From: Aphrocallistes beatrix
Lineage: Eukaryota > Porifera > Hexactinellida > Sceptrulophora > Aphrocallistidae
Assembly (NCBI GenBank): GCA_963281255.1
Contig: OY725494.1
Coordinates: forward strand, 248,001 to 312,000
Direction of reading: 5' to 3'
DNA length: 64,000 nucleotides
Made by a program: the position numbers and the translations under genes. Numbering within the stretch: position 1 is the first letter of the stretch; the number at the start of each line of letters is the position of its first letter. The notes under the pieces were generated by a model. The model ran no database searches. It was not told the DNA's origin and saw only the letters and a program-made list of their open reading frames with translations. This document shows positions 31,646 to 42,648 of this stretch, piece after piece.

Positions 31646-31761
31646 TACATCGATCTAAAAAGCGCATTTAATAATATTTTACTACCAACTGGTTGTCCAC
31701 TAACATCTCAGGTTACTCGTCATCTATTAGCACACAGCATACATTTCCTGTGAAAGAGAAC

Positions 31762-32151
31762 ATGACCCAGTACACAATCTGGGGCCCGATGGAGAAAGCC
31801 CTCTGCCATCGACAACGCGTCACTCGTCTTTACCGTAGATGTCTCAACCATATTCTCTCTTGGGATGTCCAACGTGATAGGTACAGAGAAAATGCAGTGA
31901 AACTCCGAGTAGCATTCGACCAGTACAAGAATGTGAAAGACCCGCGCAAGGCTAAAACTATACTAAAAACGGCTGAAGACGAGTTTTTTCGGTGGCAACA
32001 CCCACAGCCTTACATTAATCCTAGCGCCCCCGGGGGTACACTGTACCAACGTAACTTGCCTCCACATCCAAAGACGTTAGAATTGTTGCCGATACAGCAA
32101 CAATGGTTGGATGAGTGGATTGAGTACTATTCTACACACCCACAAGATTAA
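31762..32151 (+). CDS. NDUFB9: NADH dehydrogenase 1 beta subcomplex subunit 9 (LYR-motif protein)
   Basis: About 129 residues from the Met at 31762 (MTQYTIWGPMEKALCHRQRV). It contains the LYR signature in TRLYRRCLNHILSW, then VQRDRYRENAVKLR, AEDEFFRWQHPQPYI and PGGTLYQRN, all diagnostic of NDUFB9. This accessory subunit of complex I sits on the membrane arm and binds acyl-loaded acyl carrier protein through the LYR helix. The frame is open to 31693, but a likely splice acceptor (CATCTCAG) ends at 31712, so an upstream 5'UTR exon is plausible. It is shorter than vertebrate NDUFB9 (179): the C-terminal tail after PGGT is abbreviated. Confidence 0.9.
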   Translation: MTQYTIWGPMEKALCHRQRVTRLYRRCLNHILSWDVQRDRYRENAVKLRVAFDQYKNVKDPRKAKTILKTAEDEFFRWQHPQPYINPSAPGGTLYQRNLPPHPKTLELLPIQQQWLDEWIEYYSTHPQD

Positions 32152-32274
32152 CTTACTTACATGTATCGTATATAGAATGTGTACTTAATGATACGAATAT
32201 GCTAATGATCCAAGTTATCAAGTGTTGTTTGGGTGTACTTTTGGGCAGGATATTATGATTCTGCATTGTTGCCA

Positions 32275-32745
32275 TATCATGAACAAAGTTCATAGATTTG
32301 ATCATTTTCATGAACTTTTGAGTTGTGGCATGAACATGGCATGGACCATGAACTTTCGCATGGACTTTTGACTTGTGACATGAACATTTTACTTTTAGCA
32401 TGAACTTGGTATGAACATTTGAGCTTTGGCAAGAACTTGGCATGAACATTTGAAGGTATGTGGCATGAACATACTAAGCAGTTCATCTGGCAACACTGAT
32501 TATGAACAAAGTTCCTAGATTTGACCATTTTCATGAACTTTTGACTTGTGGCATAAACATGGCAAAAGCTTTTTACTTTTGGCATAAACATGACAAAATA
32601 CTTCTTTGATTTGCATGAACATGGCATGAACTTGACATGAACATTTGAGCTTTGGCCAAGAACTTGGCAAGAACATTTAATGCTGTATGGCATGAACTTG
32701 ACATGAACATGACATGAACATACTAAGCAGTTCATCTGGCAACAC
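32275..32745. repeat. Irregular repeat of CATGAACxTTTGA / GGCATGAACATG units
   Basis: A 230-bp block (GAACAAAGTTCATAGATTTG at about 32280, GAACAAAGTTCCTAGATTTG at about 32503) is duplicated, and both copies are made of diverged ATGAAC/GGCATGAAC units and end AGTTCATCTGGCAACACTGA. The minus-strand frames rich in Cys, His and Val are artefacts. Confidence 0.8.
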
Positions 32746-32749
32746 TGAG

Positions 32750-32940
32750 GGAGATGCTGTTATGGCATGGACGTCCGTCCGTCCGTATGTATGTCCGTAC
32801 ACGCGCTACTGCGAAATCTAACTCCGATTTTTACCAAATTTCGCATGTAGGATCTCTTTATGGTGTAAGTGTGCACCGTATCTTTTCGCGAAATCTCATC
32901 TCTTCCGGTTTTTGTAAGCTTACATTCATATTTTAAACCT
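32750..32940. repeat. Dispersed repeat with short TATG tract
   Basis: Shares GGCATGGACG, CGCGCTACTGCGAAATCTAA and TCGCGAAATCTCATC with 49095-49606. The 32941-34165 stretch that follows is AT-rich with no gene; a decayed GGGACGGG-type remnant is near 33836-33935. Confidence 0.75.
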
Positions 32941-34165
32941 CCACTGCAAAGCTTTGTTTAACAAAAACCCATTTCAATTTGCCAGACAGAGTAACTTCGC
33001 TAATTGGAACTGATATATTTCGATATCCTCATTCGGCCTCGGAATGAATTGTGTGTTAATGTTGGTTTGCGTTGCAATGGCACTGGTCTGGGTCCATCAT
33101 CCAGGATGTTATTAATAGAATTAAAAGCCTTAATATTTGTAATACAATCATTTCGTTTTAATAGTATTGATTTGTGTGCAGAAAAGAATATATGTTTTTA
33201 CTCATTTTAGTGTCTAATTCCATTATTGATTGTTAGAATGGCAAAATGGTTGCATTTACTGCTCAACTCTACATATGTAACTTTTTAGATATTTTCAACA
33301 TGTGTATTTACAGATTTCAGCCTAAAGCTTAAATTGTACAATTGCAAATTTTAACTCTTCCATGTATCAAATACTTTCTGTGGCAATTATGTTGACATAT
33401 TTTATGGATATGATTCAACTTTCAACTTAAGAAAAAATAGAAATATATTTAATTAAGGAAATTTGAAATTATGTGACAAAAATGGTTTGGTGATGAGCTA
33501 GAAACACTAATTTACCAAGTCACATTTTGGAACACAAGGTGATGTATAATTTTCAATGAGTATAATAACCCGAGTTGATTATAGAATTGTGTCTAAACTC
33601 AGTTAGGTACCATACAGTTCTAACTTACTAATGAATTACGGCTTATTATTGAACAATTTAACATTGTTTTTGCTCCTTATTATTAGTTTCTCTAAATAAT
33701 TTTCTATCAACACAGTTTGTTTATGGATATCCTTTCCAAATGAAGTATCTTTCCTTTCTTTCCAAGTTCATTTGTAATGCGAGAACATTAATAGAATTTA
33801 GATTATAGTTTTTTCTTTAGGAAAATGGAATGAAGGGCATGTTTAATTTCCGGGAAGGAACGGAAATTATGCATTTTGATTCGACCGATACCGAAAATTC
33901 TTATCCGTCCTGTCCAAGAAATTTGTATGTCCTGGAAGAAATGGAACATCTGCACTTATAACGAAATTCTATATGAATTTGGCGTTAAGTCGAAATATAT
34001 TTCACCAAAGTGTAACTTCTCTAATTCAATTAATAATTATTATGCTCATATTTTAAAATTTCGCACAGAGTACATTACACAATAATATTCTTAAATCGAA
34101 ATGGTATAATTAACCGATCAAATTTTGATGATAACCACTTGTATAATTTGAATATAATTTAGATC

Positions 34166-34719
34166 ATGGCTACACCGAATCCTCCTCCTTCTGATAGTAG
34201 AGAAGACAAATTTGTGTCCGTTAATTAACTGAAGAGTCCTAATGATTTGAAATTGACTAAAACATAATTTTTGTTCTAGATGAATCTAATCTGTGTATAT
34301 TTATACAACTATGATCTCGTTCTACACAGAAGAGTGTCATTTCGAGAGGAGAAGAAATGTCGTACTATTTCCAGGGTTGCCGTGGGAATGGAATTTCAAT
34401 TCCTATTCCCACAAGAAATCCCACAGAAACCCACAGATGCTCACAGAATCCCACAGCTTCCCACATGTGAGAATTCCCATAGACTTAAAATCATTCCTAT
34501 TTCCATTCCCACGGCAACCCTGACTATTTCTTCATTGACAATTCTGATAACATTCTCTTTTCTGATCGAGGCACTGCTTCCATTCTTATATTTAATCCTC
34601 AATTTGAATTAACTCACAAAATTACTACTTCCACTTATCCAATGGGACTTATCATAGATAATCAAGGAAGAATTATCATTGTCTGTCAAGCTGATAAAGA
34701 TTGTATTCAGATATTTTAG
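34166..34719 (+). pseudogene. Degenerate coiled-coil/NHL gene, split by a hAT-type insertion
   Basis: This region keeps only the two ends of the NHL family seen at 40-58 kb. It begins MATPNPPPSDSREDKFV and soon meets a stop. The middle of the gene is gone, and it resumes at about 34280 with DESNLCIF and ends with the family C-terminus (PMGLIIDNQGRIIIVC, then CIQIF and stop). Frame breaks are present. A 151-bp element at 34372-34522 interrupts the tail and has a perfect 8-bp target duplication (ACTATTTC at 34364-34371 and 34523-34530). It is a dead member of the array, upstream of the live-looking copies. Confidence 0.85.
34372..34522. mobile_element. hAT-type MITE inside the NHL pseudogene, 151 bp
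   Basis: Ends CAGGGTTGCCGTGGGAAT and ATTCCCACGGCAACCCTG, perfect inverted repeats, with a perfect 8-bp duplication ACTATTTC. The interior repeats CCCACAG. Confidence 0.95.
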
Positions 34720-35066
34720 AATCCTAGAAATGACCTTTTAGTATTCGTGTCTAGTATTTTTCAGATTTCTCCAAACTTTTAGTTCTCCTTACCTACCAAA
34801 CGTACAGTCAGGAATGTTAGTTATGGTTTCTCATATCACTCTAATACTTCTATTTTTATTGTTTCTCTCTAGTCTTTTGGCTACAAATCAACTATATTTC
34901 TATTAGCAATTTGAATGATTACAATTTACTATGACTAGTCACTTCTTAAATCTCAATTATATTTAGATATACGTAACAATAGCTTGTACAAGGGAGAAGG
35001 GGTGTTAATTTATAAATTTGGAATGAAAATACTATTAAATCCAATTTCTAAAATATGAAATAAAAT

Positions 35067-35201
35067 AAAACCTCGTTAATACGAACACCAGGGAACGGTC
35101 GGAATTCATATTAACCAGAGTGATTTACATGTATTTTCCTCCGTAGGGGGTTGAATATTTGTTCGTATTATCCGCATTCGTATTAACGAGGTTCTACTGT
35201 A
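35067..35201. mobile_element. Pogo-like MITE
   Basis: Arms AAACCTCGTTAATACGAAC and TTCGTATTAACGAGGTTCTA. A Helitron-like element inserted at its right end. Confidence 0.8.
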
Positions 35202-35736
35202 TCCTTACTATTAAAACTCGATTAATGTGTATATATATATATATATATAAAATTAATTGAAAAAACTGCCAGGCGCAGAAAGCTGATTTTTTGGCATGTG
35301 GGAGTCTTTTGGCTATGGCTAAGTTCTGAGCTCAGACGAAAATGTCGACTCATCATGGAGTTATGACGTCATTGTCACCTTTTTTATAATTAGAAATTTC
35401 AGTTTTTTTACTATAACTCAGCCATTTTAGGTGATAGAAGGCTGAAAATTTAATAAAATGTGCATATATTAATATATCTCACATATTATACAACTTTAGT
35501 CAAAAAATTGTAACTCATCACTCTGTTATGACGTCATCATTACGCATCAAAAATTAAAAAAAGAAGACAATTGTTGTGATTTTTCGAGTGATATCGATTG
35601 AGACAGTAAGACAGACGTATTTAGTGAAGTTATTTACCTTATAATTAATCATTGTGAGCCTAGGCTCCCAAAGGGCGCCTCCCGCGGACACAAAGGGTCC
35701 ACCAGCTGCGCCGCGCAAGCAAGCGAAGCGCGCTTG
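35202..35736 (+). mobile_element. Helitron-like family 1, complete non-autonomous copy
   Basis: TCCTTACTATTAAAACTCG after A, CAAGCGAAGCGCGCTTG before T, 535 bp, colinear with 3256-3804 and 58048-58586. Confidence 0.88.
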
Positions 35737-36273
35737 TCCTACTAAATCTACAATTACAATTTGCTACGTGTACGTACAGCTGTACTATAAGTCAATGATT
35801 TTAGGCAAAAAAATTCTTGAATAAGCAGCTCATCTATCCTACATTCAGTAATTGTAATCACCAGAATGAATAGTAAATCCACCATGGTGGTTGAACATAT
35901 AATATCCTGCTGAAAGACAGTATAGCTCCATGTGACTCTGAAACTTGCATAGAGATGTTATGTCAGAGACACAGTTGCAATGCTTGAGATCTAGTTACAC
36001 TTCTGTTTTATTGTATCAGTTGCCTTGACAATTATTTAACAATTTCTACGTAATGATACTGGGACTGTGTAGACTCAACTATATGGATTGAACTTATTGT
36101 GTTGAATCGCCGTTCCAATATCATTCTTTATGAAATGCCCCACAGAGAATAAATGGATGTGGTTAGATGATATAATCTCGCTGGCAATGTAAAATGATGT
36201 GTCATATTTGACCGCATAATTTCTATGCTTTATTACAAAAATATGATTATAATCCTTTTCTATCGTCTAGTGA

Positions 36274-36441
36274 AGTGGTTTTCAACCTTTTCTTTTTACT
36301 GTGGACCCCCTACTATAGCAATTTTCCTATATTCTGTAGACCCCCTCCTATTAACCGTTATGCAAAATTTCGAATCCTGTGGACCCCCTGATATCTTCTG
36401 TGGGCTACTAAGGGGACCATGGACCCCAGCTTGAGAACTAC
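36274..36441. mobile_element. hAT-type MITE (CAGTGGTTCTCAACC family)
   Basis: Starts AAGTGGTTTTCAACC and ends CAGCTTGAGAACTACTT, with internal TGTGGACCCCC repeats. Target duplication not clear. Confidence 0.8.
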
Positions 36442-36962
36442 TTGTGTCATATTTTTCCGTTCATATAGTCAACTCCCATTAAAACGAAGCTTTGATCCTC
36501 TATGTTACTTTGTTACAAGCAGAGTATCTCCGTAGTAATTTGCATTAAGAATGTCACACATTGTCCAGAAACCATTTTATTATATCTAACTTGTTTATAA
36601 CGGGAGTTGGCTATATTTAAAAAGAGTTAAGAAATATTCCATTAAAGAAACTTCTACTCTATATCTAATTGATGTAATTTGTATGAAATTGTTTGTTGAT
36701 GAGAGTATCTGACTTCATGGAGTCATAGATAGAAAGCAAAGTAATTAAATATTTCATTACTTGAGCACCATGTTGTTTCGTGACTCAATTCCAGTGTAAC
36801 CCTATCTCTGTCTGTGTTGTTTCTACCGAATCGAATATTATTGAATAATTATGACAAAGATCGGCTAATTTTAAGAGGAATGCGTTCAAAATTTGAGGTG
36901 TACTGTATTAAGTATATTTTCTTATAATTTCGCAATAATTTAAACTAAAATGTAGTCAATGG

Positions 36963-37045
36963 CAGGGTTACATCTAACCACCCCCTGAAAACATTTTTGA
37001 CTCCTTTAATATCCCCACCGAAACCCGGGGCTAAATCCAACCCTG
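36963..37045. mobile_element. Short hAT-type MITE, 83 bp
   Basis: Ends CAGGGTTACAT and ATCCAACCCTG, with flanks GTCAATGG and GTCAATAA (6 of 8 match). Confidence 0.6.
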
Positions 37046-37840
37046 GTCAATAATGATTGGAATTGTTCGCATACAACTCAGCATCCTTTTAACCAACACA
37101 TCTGTTCTTATAGAGCTGTTAAATATTGGAATAATTTATCATTCAGAATTTTAGCAGATCAAATTAATCGATTAGTTGTGATACCCTAAGTAGAGGCCAC
37201 AGTGGCTTGATATCTGATTACAATCTCCCCAGGTGGCTATTACTTAAGATCCAAAACATTTGATGATTTAACACGGCGGCATTGTTGCTAATATCCTACA
37301 TCTGTAGAAGGGAGTTGACATACCTCTATACACTGAGTTTTCTTGCAATCATTGTTTTGATTTTTTGCTTACTATGCCCAGAATTCCAGCAATTTAAGAT
37401 AATTTTTATTGTTTGTGAAGAGATATCCTCACGTTGGTTGAGATAATCCATCTAATTTAAATTCACAATGCTTATGCAATATTAATGCAGTTTCTAATGG
37501 AGATACCCTGGCTTAATTAGAGATAAACCTAACAGTCCTATCTTATCAAATTAGGCAAGTATCATGAGCACCCATTAGCACCCAAAAGTGGGGTAGGGGG
37601 TTAGATCTCCCTGGGAAAATGGTGTCATTAATTCCTGCCTGTCTCTTTCATCGTCTTTGGCGTAGTCGTTATCTGATAGAGAAACTCATTACTGGAGTCT
37701 AAGCTTCTCATGATTGTCTGAATACTTAAATAAAGGAAGATCGAATAAATGTCAAATATTCCTGGGAGGGAATGGACACACCCTCCTTTGTAAAGCTCAG
37801 GAAGTTGTACCCTTCCTAGCCAGGGGGAGATACCGTATAC

Positions 37841-38032
37841 CAGTGGTTCCCAAGGTTCCGCCAGAAGGCCCCATTTGGACCTGCAGTGATGTTGATGGCC
37901 CCAAAAAGTGATTTTCAATTTTATATGATGAATATGTACTATTGCAGATAAATTCTTAAGTGATCAAATGGCCCCAAAGATTGAGTCCTGCGGCCCCACA
38001 TGGGGCCGCGGACCACCAGTTGGGAACCACTC
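37841..38032. mobile_element. hAT-type MITE with CAGTGGTTCCCAA ends, 192 bp
   Basis: Ends CAGTGGTTCCCAAGGTT and CAGTTGGGAACCACT, with a perfect duplication CCGTATAC (37833-37840, 38033-38040). The interior (GGCCCC repeats) differs from the TGTGGACC family. Confidence 0.93.
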
Positions 38033-38290
38033 CCGTATACCCTCCCTGACCCCCCTCGGCGCCTATGGCAAGTAGAAGGCATTAGATTCAATGACGATTA
38101 TAGTAGGACAGTGGGCAAAAGTGATTTATAGCAAAGGAGACAATCCTGATTAGTTATTAATAGTAGATTAATTAATACAATTCTAACTTATGTTAGAAAG
38201 AATATCTGCTTCAGAGTAGATATCGCGAGCCCTGAGACCTGTTTCGGTCTTAGGAAAACGACTTTGGTCAAATATTCAGACCCATTGGGA

Positions 38291-38449
38291 CGGCGGTTTT
38301 CAACCTTTTGGGCTGTGGACCCCCTATAAAAAATTCCCTATATTCTGTGGACCCCCTCCTATTAACCATAACATTTCGAAACCTGTGGACCCCCTGATAT
38401 CTTCTGTGGACCACTAAGGGATCCATGGACCCCAGGTTGGGAACCACTG
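38291..38449. mobile_element. hAT-type MITE (CAGTGGTTCTCAACC family)
   Basis: Ends CGGCGGTTTTCAACC and GGTTGGGAACCACTG, with flanks CATTGGGA and CATTAGGA (8 bp, one mismatch). Confidence 0.9.
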
Positions 38450-38778
38450 CATTAGGACCTCTACTCTGGAGCTCGCTTGCTGTCAATAATGGTTCATCTG
38501 ACCGTTATATTATCGCCATATAGGGACGTGGAGGAGCAACCTAACATATCTCTAACATGGCCTTATCACTAATCGAAAAATATTTTAACTATTTGCTCCC
38601 CCTCCCCCCGTGGTTTATATTACATTTCAAAAATTGGCGGCTATGAATATAATCCTATTCAAAACCTTATCCCTCACGAATAAAACTATGACGAATCTTA
38701 ACAGTTAGTCATTAAATTCCAGATATTTTGATAATCAGAGCAAAACACATGTCAAAATAGAAATTTAACACAAACATC

Positions 38779-39450
38779 TTAAAAAGTGTCATAATTTTCT
38801 AAATCTGCTATCAAATCGGAGGAACTACCCCAGCAAAACACTCCATTAAGATCTGTACTGATGAAGTTCAGTGTTTCTATAAACGATTCTGCCATCTTAT
38901 GTCTGTCTTTCAAGCACTGAAACTTGAACACAAGACAAGTGGGAATATAATCGAACACTTCGTCCACTACAATGATGGAAAATACGTCGAGATAATCGTA
39001 GTGAGAACCGTAGCCTGAAATATGTCGGATATCAAAAGCGATATTCTTGGATTGCGTTCTGTTCGAAGCTATTTTGAGATGAACGTTATACAGGGTATCA
39101 ACTCGGATGGAACATTTGGGAGAGGTGTAACCGAACTTGAAACTGTATCTTGTGTTTCTCCTCTCTCGGTAATACCTCTGCATGACTTCTCTCGTGGGCT
39201 GGAGTGTGTTGTAAATGCTCTCGTTAGTTGCATCGAGCGGTTTCAGACCGATTAGTGTAGCGTTTGTGGAGAAATAATTTTCAAAGTTTCCATTATTAGT
39301 TTCTAGCTTTTTCCCTGTTTCTTTTCTCGATGTTTTGTTGCGTAAGATGATCGGAGAGAAAGGATTATTAATTTGCTCAGAAACTTTGTCGTTATCTTCG
39401 TTGTTATTATTCCCAAAAATAAAACTATTCATCATTTCAAGCATATTCAT
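38779..39450 (-). CDS. Hypothetical protein with a possible PTB-like domain
   Basis: Single-exon frame of 223 residues. The first 75 are Asn-rich and low-complexity. Residues 110-205 have a pattern like a phosphotyrosine-binding/PID fold: CSIRVDTLYNVHLKIASN, then IRHISGYG, DVFSIIVVD and TCLVFKFQCL followed by a C-terminal helix AESFIETLNFIS. This resembles the strand-strand-helix end of Dab/Shc-type domains. The assignment is by pattern only. It lies just upstream of the first duplicated NHL cassette but outside the duplicated unit. Confidence 0.55.
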   Translation of the reverse strand: MNMLEMMNSFIFGNNNNEDNDKVSEQINNPFSPIILRNKTSRKETGKKLETNNGNFENYFSTNATLIGLKPLDATNESIYNTLQPTREVMQRYYRERRNTRYSFKFGYTSPKCSIRVDTLYNVHLKIASNRTQSKNIAFDIRHISGYGSHYDYLDVFSIIVVDEVFDYIPTCLVFKFQCLKDRHKMAESFIETLNFISTDLNGVFCWGSSSDLIADLENYDTF

Positions 39451-40304
39451 ATTGTAGTAAATTGGAGTGGATATATTTCTATGTTACAATTCTGACTTAA
39501 AACCTCTTATATATAGTCGTAGCATCGATTTCTACTCATAATTTCTAATACTACGTACCTAGCATACGTATAAGGCATCTAACATAAACCATTTATTATA
39601 CGTAAGGTGTCTTAGACGACACAATGACATGACGAACGCTCCCTATGATATTTGCACTATCCGACAAATCAGGAGACATGTTTGCTTAGATCATCTCCGT
39701 TAAACGTCATTACGAATGTTGCAATGATGAATGATGTTTCAGATTTCTTAACGATTGTTAAGACGTGAGCTAACGATATAGGTTTGCATGCATATACAGT
39801 TTTAACTCCAGTTTTAGCAGCACATTAGTTAGATGGTCGTTTGACCCGAATAACCAGAGTATTAGCTGATATTGACATGATTATATTTCTTTAAAAAATA
39901 ATCCGATTGAGTGGCTGATCCCATTAACCGGTGGTCCTAATGAACACGGAGTATACTGTATTTTCCTATTTCTGTAACAATGAATTGCTTTCACGTATGA
40001 AGTATTAATTTAAAATCGACAAGTGCTTCGCTTGCTTTAACTTCATAGATAATACTCCAGATTTCTAATCGATTTGGCATAACGATTTTCATGCTGATTC
40101 CTATAGCAATTTTTGTCCTATGGATATCAGTGTTGTTTTGAGATCTTTACTCGATACACATAATCTTTAACATTGTTTCCGAATTGATAGTCTTCTGAAT
40201 ATTATTCAACTTTATAGTTAAATCCGATATGTTGAGACTATTTACTATAGAATTGACTTTATTCTAATTCAATTGTTGAAAGAATAGATATTTCCTGAAA
40301 TATA

Positions 40305-41516
40305 ATGGCTACTGTGTATGGAGAAGATAATTTTTCGTTAGAAATGGGGAGAGTTAGGAAGAAAATCAGGCAGAAATTCGAGGAATTGATCGATTGTGTG
40401 AAAGCAAGAGAATGTCAACTGTTGAAAGAGTTGGATGCCATAATGGGGTCTTATCAAGATGAAAAGGAGGAACGGAAATTCGAAAAAAAGGTCAATTTGA
40501 ATCAATCCCCGATTAATAGAATGTACGACGATGTGAAACAAAGTGAAATTAAGCCTAACTTGGTCAGGTCCTCATCAGGACCTCGAATGGTCCATTTCGT
40601 TTTTGACAGTAACATAATGCTTGCGGAATTGAACAAATTAGGCAAGTTTGTAGAGAAAGTGAGAAGCAAATTAAGCAGTGTTGACTATAAGAAAAAGGTA
40701 CATCCTGTGGTGAGTGTCTGTGAGAAAGGAAATAGAATGGAGCAGCTGTACAATCCATATGGCGTCACAGTTGATAGTACAAATGGTAACATTTATGTCG
40801 CGGATCAATATAATCATTGTGTGAAAGTATTTGATGATTCTGGGAATATCTTATTCAAATTTGGAGATAGTGATGGTGGAGGGAAGATGTTGAATCCAAG
40901 AGGTTTAGTTATTAGTGCAGATAGAATCTTAGTTTCGAATGACGATTCGATAGTAAAAAGGAATCATGATATCCTTGTTTATAAGCTAAATGGCGATTTT
41001 GTTTGTAAAATTGGTAAATATGGAAAAGGTAATGCAGAGTTTAACCTTCCACGTGGTCTTGCTTGTAATGAATTGAATGGAGATATTTACATTTGTGATT
41101 ATGGAAACAATCGTATTCAAATACTTTCTAAAAAACTCCAATTCAAATCCCAATTTGGTGCTGATCAACTGAAATATCCTCGTGATGTGAAACTGTCACA
41201 AGAATGCATTTATATTTTGGATGGATTGAATTCTTGTATCCATTTGTATGACTACCACTTCAATCTACGGAAAAGTGTCGTTTCTAGAGGTGATAAAAAT
41301 CTAATTGCAAATCGTTCCTGTTTCTATATCCATCAGCGTACAGATGAAATCTTCATATCTGACTCTGTTTCTGATTCTGTTCACATCTTCAATCCTCAAT
41401 TCGAGTTGATTCACAAGATTAACACTTCTAAATTTCCTATGGGAGTTGTTGTGGATAATCTTGGAAGAATTATCGTCGTCTGCCGTGCGGAAACAGATTG
41501 TCTTCAGATATTTTGA
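40305..41516 (+). CDS. Coiled-coil/NHL-repeat protein, short form 1
   Basis: Intronless, 403 residues. Residues 8-50 form a Glu/Lys-rich helix (RVRKKIRQKFEELIDCVKAR, then ECQLLKELD) like the coiled coil of TRIM-NHL proteins. From about residue 145 to the end are NHL-type blades: NPYGVTVDSTNGNIYVADQ, NPRGLVISADRILVSND, LPRGLACNELNGDIYICDYG, YPRDVKLSQECIYILD and PMGVVVDNLGRIIVVC. There is no RING finger and no B-box, so it is not a complete TRIM protein. It is probably a scaffold built on a beta-propeller; the ligand is unknown. It differs from the copy at 45387-46598 at about 14 of 403 residues. The start aligns across all family members. Confidence 0.9.
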   Translation: MATVYGEDNFSLEMGRVRKKIRQKFEELIDCVKARECQLLKELDAIMGSYQDEKEERKFEKKVNLNQSPINRMYDDVKQSEIKPNLVRSSSGPRMVHFVFDSNIMLAELNKLGKFVEKVRSKLSSVDYKKKVHPVVSVCEKGNRMEQLYNPYGVTVDSTNGNIYVADQYNHCVKVFDDSGNILFKFGDSDGGGKMLNPRGLVISADRILVSNDDSIVKRNHDILVYKLNGDFVCKIGKYGKGNAEFNLPRGLACNELNGDIYICDYGNNRIQILSKKLQFKSQFGADQLKYPRDVKLSQECIYILDGLNSCIHLYDYHFNLRKSVVSRGDKNLIANRSCFYIHQRTDEIFISDSVSDSVHIFNPQFELIHKINTSKFPMGVVVDNLGRIIVVCRAETDCLQIF

Positions 41517-41712
41517 AGTGTGACAGTTCTAGTTCTTTCTGCTTTCAAATTTGAAAGACATCTCCCTCTGGACTACTTTTGAATAATTTATAATGGATAA
41601 TAGTAGTATTTTGTTATCTAGTTTCTATTTTGTATATTCGTATTATGTGATTATTTACCCAAATAGTACAAGCAAAGTATTATGCAGTCACTCCAGAGAT
41701 ACGCTCCTAGCT

Positions 41713-41890
41713 GAGCATGCCTAATTTACGGGACGGGACGGGATAATCCCGTAAAATCTAGGTACCTAATTTACGGGACGCGACGAGTTAAGATGCCTAA
41801 TTTACGGGACGGGATGCCGTTCCGTCCCGTAAATTAGGCATCTAGATTTTACGGGACTGGCCCGTCCCGTCCCGTAAATTAGGCATGCCC
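41713..41890. mobile_element. hAT-type MITE, GGGACGGG palindromic family, 178 bp
   Basis: Internally palindromic element built from repeats of a CCTAATTTACGGGACGGGAC-like unit. It is flanked by a perfect 8-bp duplication TCCTAGCT (41705-41712, 41891-41898). The paralogous segment near 46786-46793 shows the empty site, so the insertion postdates or is private to this duplicate. Confidence 0.92.
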
Positions 41891-42648
41891 TCCTAGCTTC
41901 AATTTTAAACATCTTTTGCACCTAAATCGACAAGTATCACCAATGCAGGGTAAATTTGGTAATATCTGAAATTTTTGTGCTCATAAATACTTTCGAACTT
42001 AAAGTCATACGTCTAAAGGAGCGTCTCGTGCTCCTAGATAGTGCCTTGGGTTCAAGTTTGTAAGGTTGGCACTTGCTCGGCACTACAGGCACAGCCCATT
42101 TAAGATTCAGTATACATTTCTTTAAAATATATTTTGACAGCTGTCGCCTTTTTTATAGTGGATTTAGATATTTTTCGTCCAGTATGAGCATAAAGAAGAT
42201 GGTGGAAGCACTTTTTTGGCGATTAGTCACTAAATTATTCTTCCGTCACTTTGAAGAAACTTTTCTAAAGTACTTTCTATTTGAAGCAGTAGAAGCTGGT
42301 TAATACGGGTGTAGATAGTACAAACAAAATTTCATCCAGTACAAATGGAAATATGTCTAAATCACCCTGGTTAAGAATTGCAGATGCTACGAACAAATTT
42401 CGACCGTTCTATGAGGCATCAACGAGCTTCTACTATCATTCGATCAGATACCAATTGTAAAGAATTTTGATAATATGTGAGCAATGAATAATTAGCTGGG
42501 GTAGCAATGTAGCGTATCTATTTCATTTGTGGATATATGTATTTAATTAATAGGCAGACTAAACTCCCATATTCAGATAATTCAGATCTAATTTAGCTTT
42601 ATATTCTCTAATCAATTTAGATATATTCGGATAGATTGAGGCAAATAA

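Larger units (their letters stand above)
29726..31692. other. Intergenic DNA between TBC1D31 and NDUFB9
   Basis: No gene. Contains a fragment of the foldback MITE (29897-29990), two Tigger-like MITEs and a CATGCCAAC-type remnant (31125-31330). Confidence 0.65.
35737..38778. other. Gene-poor stretch with scattered MITEs
   Basis: No convincing gene. Besides the hAT-type elements listed separately, a palindromic TA-flanked element with arms TAGTCAACTCCCATTA and AACGGGAGTTGGCTA lies at about 36475-36615. Confidence 0.6.

Noticed and set aside
32153-32735. Minus-strand Cys/His-rich frames
   Set aside because: By-products of the ATGAAC/GGCATGAAC repeat; no start context or known domain.
39895-39962. 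Complete Tigger-like MITE at 39.9 kb and its duplicate at 44.99 kb
   Set aside because: Only a right-hand fragment (CGATTGAG...GGAGTATACTGTA) is present; too worn to call as an element.
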